64,000 bases of DNA. Source: JASTVH01 sp042862465. GTDB lineage: Bacteria > Pseudomonadota > Gammaproteobacteria > Pseudomonadales > Oleiphilaceae. The number at the start of each line of letters is the position of its first letter. The first letter of the stretch is position 1. This document shows, piece by piece, positions 36,833 through 45,442 of the stretch. The DNA is taken from assembly GCA_042862465.1 (NCBI GenBank), contig JASTVH010000007.1, positions 62,001-126,000 of the forward strand, written 5' to 3'. The notes beneath the pieces are model-generated. The model ran no database searches and was not told the origin of the DNA. It worked only from the letters and a program-made list of their open reading frames with translations. The translations under genes were made by a program, and so were the position numbers.

Positions 36833-37828
36833 ATGTCCTCAGGCCATCCCTACGACGCCCTTACCCCGGACCTGATTCTCGATTCGGTGGAAGCGGCCGG
36901 CTTTACCGTCAATGGTCGCCTTTTCCCCCTGAACAGCTACGAAAACCGGGTCTACCAGGTGGGTCTGGAGGACCAAACCCCGGTCATTGCCAAGTTCTAC
37001 CGGCCGGAGCGCTGGACCGAAGCGCAGATCATCGAGGAACACACCTTTACCCACGAGCTGGTTGCCGGCGAAATACCGGTGGTCGCCTCCCTGCCGCTGG
37101 CCAACGGCGATTTTCTCGGACGTGCAGGGGACTTCCTGTTCGCGCTGTTTCCGCAACGGGGCGGCCAGGCCCCGGATGTCAGCGTGCCGGACACGCTCTA
37201 CCGGCTCGGGCAGTGGCTCGGCCGCCTGCACGCGATCGGCGCCAAGCGAGCTTTCGAATACCGTCCGTCCCTGGATATTCTCGCAACCCTGACGTCGAGC
37301 CGGGATCTGTTGCTGGAAAAGGGCTTTATTCCCCCCTCACTGGAAGAAGCCTACACAAGCCTGCTGCGTGATCTGATTGAATTGACCGGTCAGCGGATTG
37401 CCGATGCGGGAGAGGTCGACTGGATACGATTGCATGGCGATTGTCATATGGGCAACATTCTGGTGCGAGAAGACCAGATGCTGCTGGTGGATCTGGACGA
37501 TGCCCGCCAGGGACCGGCCATGCAGGATCTGTGGCTGCTGCTCAACGGCGAACGCCCCGAGCGCGAGGCCCAGTTCTCCGAACTGCTGGAAGGCTACGAA
37601 CAGTTCTACGACCTCAACCTGCGCGAACGCTACCTGATTGAACCCCTGCGGACGGCCCGGGTTGTAGGGCATGCGGCCTGGCTGGGCAAACGCTGGGACG
37701 ACCCCACCTTCCCGCAGCATTTTCCCTGGTTTGGTCAGGAACGCTTCTGGTCGGACCACATCCTGATGCTGCGGGAACAGCTGGCAGCACTGCAGGAACC
37801 ACCCATTGGACTCCCCGGACAAGGTTAG
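36833..37828 (+). CDS. srkA: Stress response kinase SrkA (YihE)
   Basis: A Ser/Thr kinase of the choline-kinase-like fold that in E. coli protects cells from stress-induced, MazF-linked death. The 331-residue protein has NSYENRVYQVG near the N-terminus, the catalytic loop HGDCHMGNIL, and the metal site VDLDDAR where the family usually has DFDD. The C-terminal segment GHAAWLGKRWDDPTFPQHFPW is typical of YihE. It starts a run of closely spaced plus-strand genes ending at cmoB. Confidence 0.93.
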   Translation: MSSGHPYDALTPDLILDSVEAAGFTVNGRLFPLNSYENRVYQVGLEDQTPVIAKFYRPERWTEAQIIEEHTFTHELVAGEIPVVASLPLANGDFLGRAGDFLFALFPQRGGQAPDVSVPDTLYRLGQWLGRLHAIGAKRAFEYRPSLDILATLTSSRDLLLEKGFIPPSLEEAYTSLLRDLIELTGQRIADAGEVDWIRLHGDCHMGNILVREDQMLLVDLDDARQGPAMQDLWLLLNGERPEREAQFSELLEGYEQFYDLNLRERYLIEPLRTARVVGHAAWLGKRWDDPTFPQHFPWFGQERFWSDHILMLREQLAALQEPPIGLPGQG

Positions 37829-37840
37829 ACACGACTTCCC

Positions 37841-38191
37841 ATGACTCAAGACGACCGTGTAAAACGCTCTACCCTGGCTCTCGCCGTGATCTTCACCGCC
37901 ATCCTGACGGTGGTGGTTCTGGAATTCTATGGCCTGATCCGGCATACCAGTGACAAATCCGCCTTTCCGGTCGGTGAATTCAAGGCACTGTACCTTGAGC
38001 CCGGCGAGGAACTGCGAATCTCTTCGAAGCCTTCCCACCTGCATGCCGAGTGTCAGGGCGGCTATCTGGTGATTGCATCGGATACCGACGCCGATATGCG
38101 CGGCGCCCTGGTGGACTACAAGAACCGCGCCGTTGCCTGCAGCGCCCCGGCCCCAAAAGCCTCCCAAGAGGGGGAAAGCCGCGGTGAGTGA
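37841..38191 (+). CDS. Small single-pass membrane protein, unknown function
   Basis: A 116-residue protein with one hydrophobic segment near the N-terminus (STLALAVIFTAILTVVVLEFYGLI) and a short soluble domain holding two cysteines (in HAECQG and AVACSA) that could pair in the periplasm. I do not recognise a family. It lies 12 bp after srkA and overlaps the GTG start of cmoA by 8 bp, so it is probably cotranscribed with both. Confidence 0.7.
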   Translation: MTQDDRVKRSTLALAVIFTAILTVVVLEFYGLIRHTSDKSAFPVGEFKALYLEPGEELRISSKPSHLHAECQGGYLVIASDTDADMRGALVDYKNRAVACSAPAPKASQEGESRGE

Positions 38192-38942
38192 TTCACGCCG
38201 CCCGCCGGCTCAGGAGCCGGACCGGATCTACGCCGACGCCCAGGGCGCGGTGGATCAGTTTCGCTTCGACGAAGCCGTCGCCCGGGTTTTCCCCGACATG
38301 ATCCGCCGCTCGGTACCGGGTTACACCACCATCATCCCCATGACCGGTGTCATCGCCGCCCGCTATGCCCAGGCCGGCAGCAACCTTTACGACCTCGGCT
38401 GCTCACTGGGGGCCACCACCCTGGCCATGCGCCACGCCGTTTCGCAACCGGATTGCCGCATCGTGGCGGTGGACAACTCGGCCGCGATGATCGAACGTTG
38501 CAACCACTACATCGCCCTGGATGAAGGCCACGTCCCGGTGGAACTGAAGCAGTCGGACATTCTCGATCTGCCTATCGACGACGCCTCCGTGGTGACACTG
38601 AACTTCACCCTGCAGTTCGTCGAACCCGAGCGGCGACTGGAACTGCTCACCCGCATCTGCCAGGGACTACGGCCAGGAGGCGCCCTGGTGCTGTCGGAAA
38701 AAATCCGCTTTGACGATGAGCGGGAGCAGGCCGTGCAGGAGACCCTGCACCATGACTTCAAGCGGGCCCACGGCTACTCCGACCTGGAAATCAGCCAGAA
38801 GCGGTCGGCCCTGGAGCAGGTCCTGATCCCCGAAACCCTGGACGCCCACCGCAAACGTCTCGGACAGGCCGGATTCGACACGGTCGTGCTTTGGTATCAG
38901 TGCTTCAACTTCTGCTCGTTACTCGCTCTCAAAGCTGACTAG
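38184..38942 (+). CDS. cmoA: Carboxy-S-adenosyl-L-methionine synthase CmoA
   Basis: CmoA converts SAM and prephenate to carboxy-SAM, the donor used by CmoB. The 252-residue protein has FRFDEAVARVFPDMIRRSVPGY near its N-terminus and the SAM loop DLGCSLGATTLAMR. The start is taken as GTG at 38184 (VSDSRRPPAQEPDRIY), preceded by AGAGGGGGAAAG. Codons further upstream belong to the overlapping small gene. cmoB follows after 2 bp. Confidence 0.95.
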   Translation: MSDSRRPPAQEPDRIYADAQGAVDQFRFDEAVARVFPDMIRRSVPGYTTIIPMTGVIAARYAQAGSNLYDLGCSLGATTLAMRHAVSQPDCRIVAVDNSAAMIERCNHYIALDEGHVPVELKQSDILDLPIDDASVVTLNFTLQFVEPERRLELLTRICQGLRPGGALVLSEKIRFDDEREQAVQETLHHDFKRAHGYSDLEISQKRSALEQVLIPETLDAHRKRLGQAGFDTVVLWYQCFNFCSLLALKAD

Positions 38943-38944
38943 TC

Positions 38945-39946
38945 ATGCCTGCCAACAACGCCTTTGATTGGAACACCACCTTCAGCCCCCTGCTCGAACG
39001 TCTGCGTCACGATGGCCAGTCGGCCTGGGCGGAGCAACTGCAGGCACAGCTCCATCGCCGCTTCGTCGAGCGCCCGCATGGCGACGTCCCACGCTGGCAT
39101 GGTGCGCTGAAAAAACTTCCCGACGTCGCGCACAGTCACCTGGAAGCCGACCAGCCCACGGTGTCCATCACAGCACCGACCGTCGATCCGGCCACCCGGG
39201 CCCAGGCGGAGGAAGCGCTGCGGGGACTCATGCCCTGGCGCAAGGGGCCATTCCGGTTTTTCGACGTCTTCGTGGATACCGAATGGCGTTCAGACTGGAA
39301 ATGGTCGCGCGTCGCGCCCCATATCTCCGACCTGAAGGGCCGCCGCATCCTCGACGTGGGCTGTGGCTCCGGCTATCACTGCTGGCGCATGTGGGCCGCC
39401 GGTGCCCGGGAAGTGATCGGCATTGATCCGGGCCTGCTGTTCCTGATGCAGTTCCTGGCGGTCAAACGCTATGCCGGTGATGTTCCCGTGGATTTGCTGC
39501 CAGTGCGCATGGAAGACCTGCCACCAAGGCTGGCTTACTTCGATACCACGTTCTCCATGGGCATCCTTTACCACCGCCGCTCCCCCATCGATCACCTGCT
39601 GGAACTTCAGGATACCCTGAAGCCCGGCGGCGAACTGGTTCTGGAGACGCTGGTCATCGAAGGGCCGGAAGGCACGACCCTCATGCCCGAAGATCGCTAC
39701 GGCAAGATGCGCAATGTGTGGTTTATTCCCAGCTGCCCCACCCTGGAACGCTGGTTACAGCGGGCCGGCTTTGAAGATATCCGCACGGTGGATGTCACCC
39801 GCACCACGGTGGAAGAACAGCGTGCGACAGACTGGATGCGGTTTCAGTCGTTACCGGATTTTCTCGATCCCGCGGATGCGCACAAGACAGTGGAAGGGTA
39901 TCCGGGGCCGATGCGCGCTACTCTGGTTGCGCGCAAGCCGGACTGA
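38945..39946 (+). CDS. cmoB: tRNA U34 carboxymethyltransferase CmoB
   Basis: CmoB transfers the carboxymethyl group of carboxy-SAM to 5-hydroxyuridine at position 34, giving cmo5U in tRNAs that decode NNN-type boxes. The 333-residue product has the motif LDVGCGSGYHCWRMWAAGA and the MPWRKGPFRFFDVFVDTEWRSDWKW region characteristic of CmoB. It closes the srkA-to-cmoB gene run. A CGTCGGGA repeat array begins 6 bp after its stop. Confidence 0.96.
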   Translation: MPANNAFDWNTTFSPLLERLRHDGQSAWAEQLQAQLHRRFVERPHGDVPRWHGALKKLPDVAHSHLEADQPTVSITAPTVDPATRAQAEEALRGLMPWRKGPFRFFDVFVDTEWRSDWKWSRVAPHISDLKGRRILDVGCGSGYHCWRMWAAGAREVIGIDPGLLFLMQFLAVKRYAGDVPVDLLPVRMEDLPPRLAYFDTTFSMGILYHRRSPIDHLLELQDTLKPGGELVLETLVIEGPEGTTLMPEDRYGKMRNVWFIPSCPTLERWLQRAGFEDIRTVDVTRTTVEEQRATDWMRFQSLPDFLDPADAHKTVEGYPGPMRATLVARKPD

Positions 39947-39952
39947 ATAGGT

Positions 39953-39984
39953 CGTCGGGACGTCGGGACGTCGGGACGTCGGCA
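39953..39984. repeat. Octamer tandem repeat CGTCGGGA x4
   Basis: Four head-to-tail octamers, the last with one change (CGTCGGCA), directly follow cmoB. The unit shares the GTYGG core with the heptamer arrays at 3140 and 9780. The remaining 128 bp up to purA contain no visible terminator. Confidence 0.88.
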
Positions 39985-40076
39985 ATCAGTGTGGCGCCGC
40001 TTATAGCAGGAACTCTAAACGTTCCACGTCAAGCGACGACACTAAAGCACACGGATTTGCAGAATAGGCTTTGGCG

Positions 40077-40104
40077 TCAGACGTCCGACTTCAGACGTCC
40101 GACG
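40077..40104. repeat. 14-bp tandem repeat x2 next to purA
   Basis: TCAGACGTCCGAC plus one variable base occurs twice in tandem, immediately downstream of purA on the minus strand. It contains GTCCGAC, the reverse complement of the GTCGGAC-type units seen in the other arrays. A single copy of the same word lies at the 3' end of rimO (3296-3308). Confidence 0.8.
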
Positions 40105-40112
40105 CCCTCCAG

Positions 40113-41408
40113 TCACACCGAGAACGGGTGACGCAGCGTAATGGTCTCGCGGCGGTCCGGCCCCGTGGAGATGATGTCGATCGGCGCCTCCACCTGCTCC
40201 TCCAGGAAGCGGATGTAGGCCTTGGCATTCTCCGGGAGCTGGTCTAGGGCGGTCAGGCCGAAGGTGCTGTCGTTCCAGCCGGGTAACTCCTCGTAGATCG
40301 GTTCGATATCCTGGTAGGCCTCACAACCGATCGGCGGGCGCTGGATCTCCCCTTCCGGCGTGCGGTAACCGACGCAGACCTTCACGGTATCCAGACCGTC
40401 AAGCACATCCAGTTTGGTCAGGCAGATACCGGATACACTGTTGACCTGGATGGCATGGCGCAGGGCCACCGCGTCGAACCAGCCACAACGACGGGCACGG
40501 CCGGTGGTGGTGCCAAATTCGTTACCCTGCTTGGCTATGCGCGCCCCCACGTCATCGAACAGCTCCGTCGGGAACGGGCCCGAGCCCACGCGCGTGGTGT
40601 AGGCCTTGGTGATGCCCAGCACGTAGTCCAGATAGAGCGGACCAAACCCGCTGCCCGTGGCAGTGCCACCAGCAGTGGTGTTGGACGAGGTTACGTAGGG
40701 ATAGGTCCCCAGATCGATATCCAGCAGCGAGCCCTGCGCCCCTTCGAACAGGATATTCTCGCCGCGCTTGCGGTAGGCGTGCAGTTCATCGGTCACATCG
40801 GTGGCCAGCGGCATCAGCTGCTCGGCCCACTCCAGGGACTGATCGAGGGTTTTCTGGAAATCGACACCTTCGGCCTTGTAGTACTGGGTCAGCACAAAAT
40901 TGTGGTAGTCCATGATTTCGCGCAGTTTTTCCGCGAAAGAATCAGGCCGGGTCAGATCACCGAGACGTAGACCCCGGCGGGAGACCTTATCTTCGTAAGC
41001 AGGCCCGATTCCGCGCCCGGTAGTGCCAATTTTGTCATTGCCGCGCGCGGCTTCGCGCGCCTGGTCCAGAGCCACGTGATAGGGCAGGATCAACGGGCAG
41101 GCACGGCTGACGCGCAAGCGTTCACGCACGTTCACGCCGCGCGCTTCCAGCATCTGCATTTCCGTCAACAGCGCATCCGGTGCCAGGACCACCCCGTTGC
41201 CGATCAGGCATGACACGTGCTCACGCAGGATACCGGACGGAATCAGATGAAGCGCGGTGCGCTCCCCGTTGATGACCAGGGTATGGCCTGCGTTGTGTCC
41301 GCCTTGGAACCGGGCCACGACTGCAACCTGATCGGTGAGCAAATCGACGATTTTGCCCTTGCCTTCGTCTCCCCATTGGGTGCCCAGTACGACTACATTC
41401 TTACCCAT
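40113..41408 (-). CDS. purA: Adenylosuccinate synthetase
   Basis: PurA makes adenylosuccinate from IMP, aspartate and GTP in AMP synthesis. The 431-residue enzyme begins MGKNVVVLGTQWGDEGKGKIVD, with the phosphate loop GDEGKGK, and has the expected GHNAGHTLV, TTGRGIGPAYEDK and RARRCGWFDAVALRHA segments. The ATG at 41408 follows GAGAG, and an in-frame TTG two codons before is less likely. It is downstream of hisZ in the same direction, 79 bp apart. Confidence 0.97.
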   Translation of the reverse strand: MGKNVVVLGTQWGDEGKGKIVDLLTDQVAVVARFQGGHNAGHTLVINGERTALHLIPSGILREHVSCLIGNGVVLAPDALLTEMQMLEARGVNVRERLRVSRACPLILPYHVALDQAREAARGNDKIGTTGRGIGPAYEDKVSRRGLRLGDLTRPDSFAEKLREIMDYHNFVLTQYYKAEGVDFQKTLDQSLEWAEQLMPLATDVTDELHAYRKRGENILFEGAQGSLLDIDLGTYPYVTSSNTTAGGTATGSGFGPLYLDYVLGITKAYTTRVGSGPFPTELFDDVGARIAKQGNEFGTTTGRARRCGWFDAVALRHAIQVNSVSGICLTKLDVLDGLDTVKVCVGYRTPEGEIQRPPIGCEAYQDIEPIYEELPGWNDSTFGLTALDQLPENAKAYIRFLEEQVEAPIDIISTGPDRRETITLRHPFSV

Positions 41409-41487
41409 GATCAACTCTCGAAAATGACTGGAAATCGCGCTCGCGGCAGGCCCCTGTCGGCCGACACCCAGCGAGCATTTCTGGAAT

Positions 41488-42669
41488 CTAGGCCAGCGGC
41501 CGAACCTGCCACTGCCCGTCCTGATAAACTAACTCACGATCACACCCCAGCGCCTTGGGGTCGGAATCGTCCCCGGCCAGAGCCTGAATCACCGTTTCCT
41601 TCTCGCGCCACTGCGCCACCGCCTGATCCAGCCCTTCTGGCCCTTCCTCAGGCGCCCAGATCGCGCCAGCCGTAGCCGGTTCGCTGGATTCGGTAATCTG
41701 GGCCAGTACTCGCAAGTCGGCACTGAAACCGGTCGCCGGGCGTGCGCGACCGAAATCCCGACCTACGGCATCATAACGGCCGCCCTGGGCCACCGCCTGT
41801 CCGTGCCCGCCGACATAGGCCGCAAACACCAGACCGGTGTGGTAGTTGTAGCCCCGCAACTCACAGAAATCGAAGCCGATATCAACGCCCGGATGCCTGG
41901 CGGTGACGCGGTCTGCCACCTGCTCTAACTCGTCCAGACCTTTTATCAATGCTTCCGAACCGCCCTTCAGGATAGCGCGGGCTTCCGCCAGCACTTCCGG
42001 ACCGCCCGCCAATCGGGCCAGGCGCAGCAGGCATCCAGCGGCGGAAACCTCAGCGGCGTCTCCCAGCAGTTCCTTCAGCTCCGGAATCGACTTGCGCCGC
42101 ATGGCATCGAACACAGCGGCTTCCGTCGCGGCATCCAGGCCCGCAGCCTGGGTCAGCTCCCGGTAGATCGCCACATGGGCCAGATCCAGGTGCACCTTTT
42201 CGACACCGGCCTGACGCAAGGTACCCAGCATCAGGTCCATGACTTCGAGGTCGGCACTGAGATCGGCGCTGCCGAAGAGCTCACAGCCCGCCTGCAATGG
42301 CGCGCGACCGTTCAACAGGCTGGTGGGCCGGGTATGCAGCACTTCGCCGGCATAGCACAGACGCGTCAACCCGGTGTTCCGGAGGCTGTGCGCGTCGATG
42401 CGTGCGGCCTGGGGCGTCATGTCGGCACGAATGCCCATCATGCGACCGGTCAACTGATCAGTCAGCTTGAAAGTTTGCAGATCGAGGTCGTTGCCGGTAC
42501 CTGTCAGCAGCGACTCGAGGTACTCGATCATTGGCGGGACGATGAGCTGGTAACCCCAGCGCTGCCAGCTGTCCAGAAGGCTTCGGCGCAGTTTTTCGAT
42601 ACGGGCGGCCGCCGGGGGCAGGATATCCTGGACGCCATCCGGCAATAGCCAACGGTCAGATACGCTCAT
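41488..42669 (-). CDS. hisZ: ATP phosphoribosyltransferase regulatory subunit HisZ
   Basis: HisZ is a histidyl-tRNA synthetase paralogue that activates the short form of HisG in the first step of histidine synthesis. The 393-residue product has HisRS-like class II motifs (SLLDSWQRWGYQLIVPPMIEYLE, and GGRYDAVGRDFGRARPATGFSADL) but no full anticodon-binding domain. Its position between DUF2065 and purA is the conserved one. A short HisG is expected elsewhere in the genome. Confidence 0.94.
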   Translation of the reverse strand: MSVSDRWLLPDGVQDILPPAAARIEKLRRSLLDSWQRWGYQLIVPPMIEYLESLLTGTGNDLDLQTFKLTDQLTGRMMGIRADMTPQAARIDAHSLRNTGLTRLCYAGEVLHTRPTSLLNGRAPLQAGCELFGSADLSADLEVMDLMLGTLRQAGVEKVHLDLAHVAIYRELTQAAGLDAATEAAVFDAMRRKSIPELKELLGDAAEVSAAGCLLRLARLAGGPEVLAEARAILKGGSEALIKGLDELEQVADRVTARHPGVDIGFDFCELRGYNYHTGLVFAAYVGGHGQAVAQGGRYDAVGRDFGRARPATGFSADLRVLAQITESSEPATAGAIWAPEEGPEGLDQAVAQWREKETVIQALAGDDSDPKALGCDRELVYQDGQWQVRPLA

Positions 42670-42721
42670 CGCTTCATTCCAAAGTTCAATTCGGCCCGTT
42701 CGTCAACGAGCCGGTCACTGT

Positions 42722-42907
42722 TCAATGCACCAGATACAGCAAGCCGAGTCCCAGCGACATACTCACCAGGCCGATGATACGCATGGTGCGGTTGTCGATC
42801 CGGGACAGGGTTTCCACCATGCTTTTCCAGCGTTGCGGGTAGAGAAAGGGAATGACACCTTCGATGATCAGCATCAGGCTAATCGCGATGCCCAGTTCCT
42901 CCCACAT
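42722..42907 (-). CDS. DUF2065 small membrane protein
   Basis: A 61-residue protein of the DUF2065 family with two hydrophobic segments: GIAISLMLIIEGVIPFLYP and IGLVSMSLGLGLLYLV. The ATG at 42907 has AGGAG nine bases upstream. An upstream TTG, six codons before, is rejected. The function is unknown. It regularly sits between hflC and hisZ-purA in pseudomonads, but here a terminator and a foldback element separate it from hflC. Confidence 0.88.
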   Translation of the reverse strand: MWEELGIAISLMLIIEGVIPFLYPQRWKSMVETLSRIDNRTMRIIGLVSMSLGLGLLYLVH

Positions 42908-42956
42908 GATGTTCGGCTCCTGCAAAGGGCCCCGATTCTACCGTGATCACGGCCAC

Positions 42957-43013
42957 AAAAAAACCGGAAGACCCCGCGGAACCTTGTCTGAGATTCAGGG
43001 GGCTTCCGGTTTT
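42957..43013 (-). terminator. Intrinsic terminator of the hflKC transcript
   Basis: AAAACCGGAAG (42960-42970) pairs with CTTCCGGTTTT (43003-43013), and the stem extends inward through CCCC/GGGG with one bulge. On the minus strand it ends in a run of seven T (A at 42957-42963). It abuts the end of the foldback element, which therefore lies between hflC and its terminator. Confidence 0.82.
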
Positions 43014-43282
43014 AGTGTACTGCCTGACATAAAACCACCCTATCAGCGGGCCGCTAAGAGGCCGGGTGCAAGGCGCACTGGTGCAGGCGTAGTGGCGCTA
43101 CGTCAAGGCAGCGCAACGCCGCAGATGGCCTCTTAGCGGCCCGCCCGCAGGGAGCCTCGCCTGTCGCCCACCGCCGCGTTGCGACTCTTGGCAAGGGCAA
43201 CGGCCATTCCCGGCGAGCCGCGCCTTGCGGTGAGCGACAGGCGAGGCTCTGATAGGGTGGTTTTATGTCAGGCAGTACACTA
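43013..43282. mobile_element. MITE-like foldback element, copy 1 (270 bp)
   Basis: Perfect 34-bp terminal inverted repeats (43013-43046 and 43249-43282) start TAGTGTACTGCCTGACAT. Inside lie two further perfect hairpins: arm A, a 17-bp stem starting CGGGCCGCTAAGAGG (43047-43063 with 43127-43143), and arm B, AGCCTCGCCTGTCGC (43153-43167) with its complement at 43234-43248. A linker CCCGCAGGG joins them. The element has no coding capacity. TA ends on both sides would fit a TA target duplication. The family is unknown to me. Confidence 0.88.
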
Positions 43283-43298
43283 TCGCCACATCAGAGGC

Positions 43299-44180
43299 TT
43301 AGCGTGCTGCCTCCGGGCTGGCATCTTTCAGGTAACGCAGGAAGTCGCTCGTGGTATCCAGAATCATGATGTCATCCTTGTTCTGGAACGTTTTGTCGTA
43401 GGCGTTGAGCGAGCGGAAAAGCTGGTAGAAGTCCTCGTTACGGCTGTAGGCATCGGCATAGACCTTGGCAGCCACACGATCACCATCGGCACGAAGCTGC
43501 TGCCCTTTGCGGGTCGCTTCAGCGAGGATGACAGTACGCTGACGATCCGCATCGGCCTCTATACCTTCCGCGAGTTCGCGACCACGGGAGCGATGCTCCT
43601 GGGCTTCCTTCTCACGCTCGGTGCGCATGCGGCGGAACACATTCTCGCTGACTTCCTTGGGCAGTTCGATCCCCTTGACGCGAATGTCACGGATTCCGAT
43701 ACCGAACTCCTTTTGAGCCAGCTCGTCCACCTGCGTGGTGAGCGTTTCCATCAACTCGTCACGCTCCCCGGAGATCACCTCGTGCATGGTGCGCACACCA
43801 AACTGGTTGCGCAGACCGGTGTCGATACGGGAGCTGATCAGGTTGACGGCACGGAACTCATCGCCACCGGTCGCCCGGTAGAATTCATCCACGTCCTTGA
43901 TTTTCCAGGTAACGTAGGAGTCCACGTCCAAAGGCTTTTTCTCCACCGTGAGGTAACGGCGGGTTGGCAGATCCAGGGTCAACACCCGGGTGTCGAACTG
44001 ACGGACAGTCTCGACCCAGGGCAGCTTGACATGCAGCCCGGGGCCAATACCGGTTTCAACCAGCTCCCCGAAACGCAGTTTCACACCGCGGTGTGTCTCA
44101 GGAACAATATAGACGGTAGAGGCGACCAGGATGACCACAACCAGGGCCGCCACCAAAACAAATAGCCCTCTAGGATTCAT
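43299..44180 (-). CDS. hflC: Protease modulator HflC
   Basis: HflC is an inner-membrane SPFH/prohibitin-family protein that with HflK forms a large cage around FtsH and tunes its proteolysis. The 293-residue product has an N-terminal membrane anchor (LFVLVAALVVVILVASTVYIV), then the SPFH domain (PETHRGVKLRFGELVETGIGPGLHVKLPWVE) and a long helical region. It lies 2 bp after hflK. Foldback copy 1 follows 16 bp beyond its stop. Confidence 0.96.
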   Translation of the reverse strand: MNPRGLFVLVAALVVVILVASTVYIVPETHRGVKLRFGELVETGIGPGLHVKLPWVETVRQFDTRVLTLDLPTRRYLTVEKKPLDVDSYVTWKIKDVDEFYRATGGDEFRAVNLISSRIDTGLRNQFGVRTMHEVISGERDELMETLTTQVDELAQKEFGIGIRDIRVKGIELPKEVSENVFRRMRTEREKEAQEHRSRGRELAEGIEADADRQRTVILAEATRKGQQLRADGDRVAAKVYADAYSRNEDFYQLFRSLNAYDKTFQNKDDIMILDTTSDFLRYLKDASPEAAR

Positions 44181-44182
44181 GT

Positions 44183-45370
44183 TTAACGCCCCCTCCGGCC
44201 GTTGTAGTCCGATTGCCGATTGCGCAGTTCATTGACGACTTCGTCCGCCAGCTTCTGGATATTGACCGGGCTGGGCGTACTCGCCTGGGTATCGCTGGAG
44301 GAACTTGAAGCGCTCTGGCCGATGTTGCGGGTAAGCCGGTCAAGCGGCAGATACATCATGTTGTTGCCACCCTTGACGTCCACCATGACCTTGCTGGTAC
44401 GGGACAGGACGTTTTCCAGGGTCTCGATGTACATACGCTCACGGGTGACCTCCGGCGCCTGCTCATAGACTTCCAGAACCGCCAGGAAGCGCTCCACATC
44501 ACCCTTGGCCTTCTCGGTCACCTGCTGCTTGTAGGCGCGGGCCTCTTCCAGAATCCGCTGGGCGGCACCCCGGGCTTCCGGAACCACCTTGTTACGGTAG
44601 GTTTCGGCCTGCTCGATGACACGCTGCTCATCCTCGCGGGCACGCTGCACTTCATCAAATGCGGACTGTACAGCCTTGGGCGGCTGCGAATCCTCGACGT
44701 TAACCTTCACCACCCGCAGGCCGGTCCCATAAGACTCCAGGAACTGCTGCAGCCGGACTTCCACGTTCTTGGCCAGTTCCGCGCGTCCGGTGGTCAGTAC
44801 CTGGTTGAGGTTGGCACCGCCGACCTCGTGCCGCAGGGCACTGTCCGAGGCATAGCGCAGCGTCTCAATGGGGTCGCGCACATTCAGGATGAAGGAACGG
44901 GCATCCCCGACCTGATACTGAACTGCCAGCGCCACGTCGACGATGTTCTGGTCCTCTGTCAGCATCTCGGCATTGGAATCGAAAGAGCGAACGTTGGTGA
45001 CCGATACCTTGCGCACGTCATCGACCAGGGGAAGCTTGAACTGCAGGCCCGGCGCCATGGTGTCGTGATACTTGCCGAAGCGCAGAACCACGGCCCGCTC
45101 CTGTTCGTCGACGGTATAGACGGACTGGAACACAAGGAAAATCACGGCAATGACCGCGACGATCGCCAATATGGGCCCAAGGCCGCTGCTGCCGCCAGAA
45201 GATCCTCCCTGGCCACCGCCTCCGCGACCGCCAAAAAGACGATTGAGCTTTTCCAGGCCCCGCTTCAGAGCCTCGTCCAGGTCCGGCGGCCCCTGGTCGC
45301 CGCCACGGCGACCACCGGTTCCCCAGGGATCTTGATCGTTCTTGTTGCCACCCGGTTCGTTCCAGGCCAT
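44183..45370 (-). CDS. hflK: FtsH protease activity modulator HflK
   Basis: HflK is the partner of HflC. The 395-residue protein starts with a glycine-rich cytoplasmic stretch (MAWNEPGGNKNDQDPWGTGG to about residue 65), a membrane segment (ILAIVAVIAVIFLVFQSVYTV), then the SPFH domain and a C-terminal low-complexity tail. A GGAGAC site precedes the ATG. In relatives hflK directly follows hflX. Here a 297-bp gap containing foldback copy 2 separates them, which may uncouple hflKC from the hfq-hflX transcript. Confidence 0.96.
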   Translation of the reverse strand: MAWNEPGGNKNDQDPWGTGGRRGGDQGPPDLDEALKRGLEKLNRLFGGRGGGGQGGSSGGSSGLGPILAIVAVIAVIFLVFQSVYTVDEQERAVVLRFGKYHDTMAPGLQFKLPLVDDVRKVSVTNVRSFDSNAEMLTEDQNIVDVALAVQYQVGDARSFILNVRDPIETLRYASDSALRHEVGGANLNQVLTTGRAELAKNVEVRLQQFLESYGTGLRVVKVNVEDSQPPKAVQSAFDEVQRAREDEQRVIEQAETYRNKVVPEARGAAQRILEEARAYKQQVTEKAKGDVERFLAVLEVYEQAPEVTRERMYIETLENVLSRTSKVMVDVKGGNNMMYLPLDRLTRNIGQSASSSSSDTQASTPSPVNIQKLADEVVNELRNRQSDYNGRRGR

Positions 45371-45442
45371 AGCTGTCTCCGTTTCCTCATTGGCCTGCCA
45401 CAGCTCGCCCGTGGCAAGTCATACATGAATCGCTGCAAATAC

